Source: Clostridia bacterium
Lineage (GTDB): Bacteria; Bacillota; Clostridia; Christensenellales; Borkfalkiaceae
NCBI GenBank assembly: GCA_017503885.1
Contig: JAFVSF010000099.1
Coordinates: forward strand, 1 to 5,766
Length of the DNA stretch: 5,766 nt
Direction of reading: 5' to 3'
Position 1 is the first letter of the stretch. Every line of letters begins with the position of its first letter. Below the pieces are notes generated by a model that was given only the letters and a program-made list of their open reading frames with translations, was not told the origin of the DNA and did no database searches. Below are positions 5,764 through 5,766 of the stretch, piece after piece. The position numbers and the translations under genes were made by a program.

Positions 5764-5766
5764 CTA

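Overview
The window is AT-rich, has strong AGGAG-type ribosome binding sites and near-consensus sigma-A promoters, and carries gene families typical of Bacillota. It most likely comes from an uncultured, anaerobic, gut-type Clostridia. It holds a ferrous-iron uptake locus (about positions 1-3590) followed by an unrelated secreted subtilisin-family protease (3604-5763).

The iron locus reads leftwards. feoA (2730-2954) comes first, then a 265-base gap, then feoB (326-2464), then a small cysteine-rich membrane protein of the FeoB-associated family (96-287), and a strong hairpin terminator (66-92). Divergent from feoA is a short DtxR-family metal-dependent repressor gene (3171-3533, rightward). 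The feoA and regulator promoters are both readable and lie back to back between 3025 and 3122.

The main regulatory signal is a 16-bp palindrome, GTTAGC-N4-GCTAAC, found three times: twice between the feoA promoter and its start codon (3002-3017 and 2967-2982) and once, with a single arm mismatch, just upstream of feoB (2490-2505). I saw no other copies in the window. These are almost certainly operators, and the divergently encoded regulator is the natural candidate to bind them. Its primary metal ligands (Met9, Cys100, Glu103, His104) match the iron-type DtxR/IdeR site rather than the manganese-type MntR site. The protein lacks the C-terminal SH3-like domain and two ancillary-site ligands. 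The model is that iron-loaded repressor shuts off feoA and feoB separately.

The feoA-feoB gap contains a block with several inverted repeats and a base composition unlike its flanks. It looks like an inserted, dispersed non-coding repeat that reaches the stop codon of feoA. This would explain why feoB carries its own operator.

A perfect 19-bp hairpin (3548-3589) separates the regulator from the convergent protease gene. The protease has a signal peptide, an I9-like propeptide, and an intact Asp181/His220/Ser443 triad with Asn313. It also has an unusual insertion of about 66 residues just before the catalytic serine, a beta-rich domain, and a C-terminal Cys/His module that looks metal-binding. 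A leftward promoter at 3-31 drives a gene outside the window.
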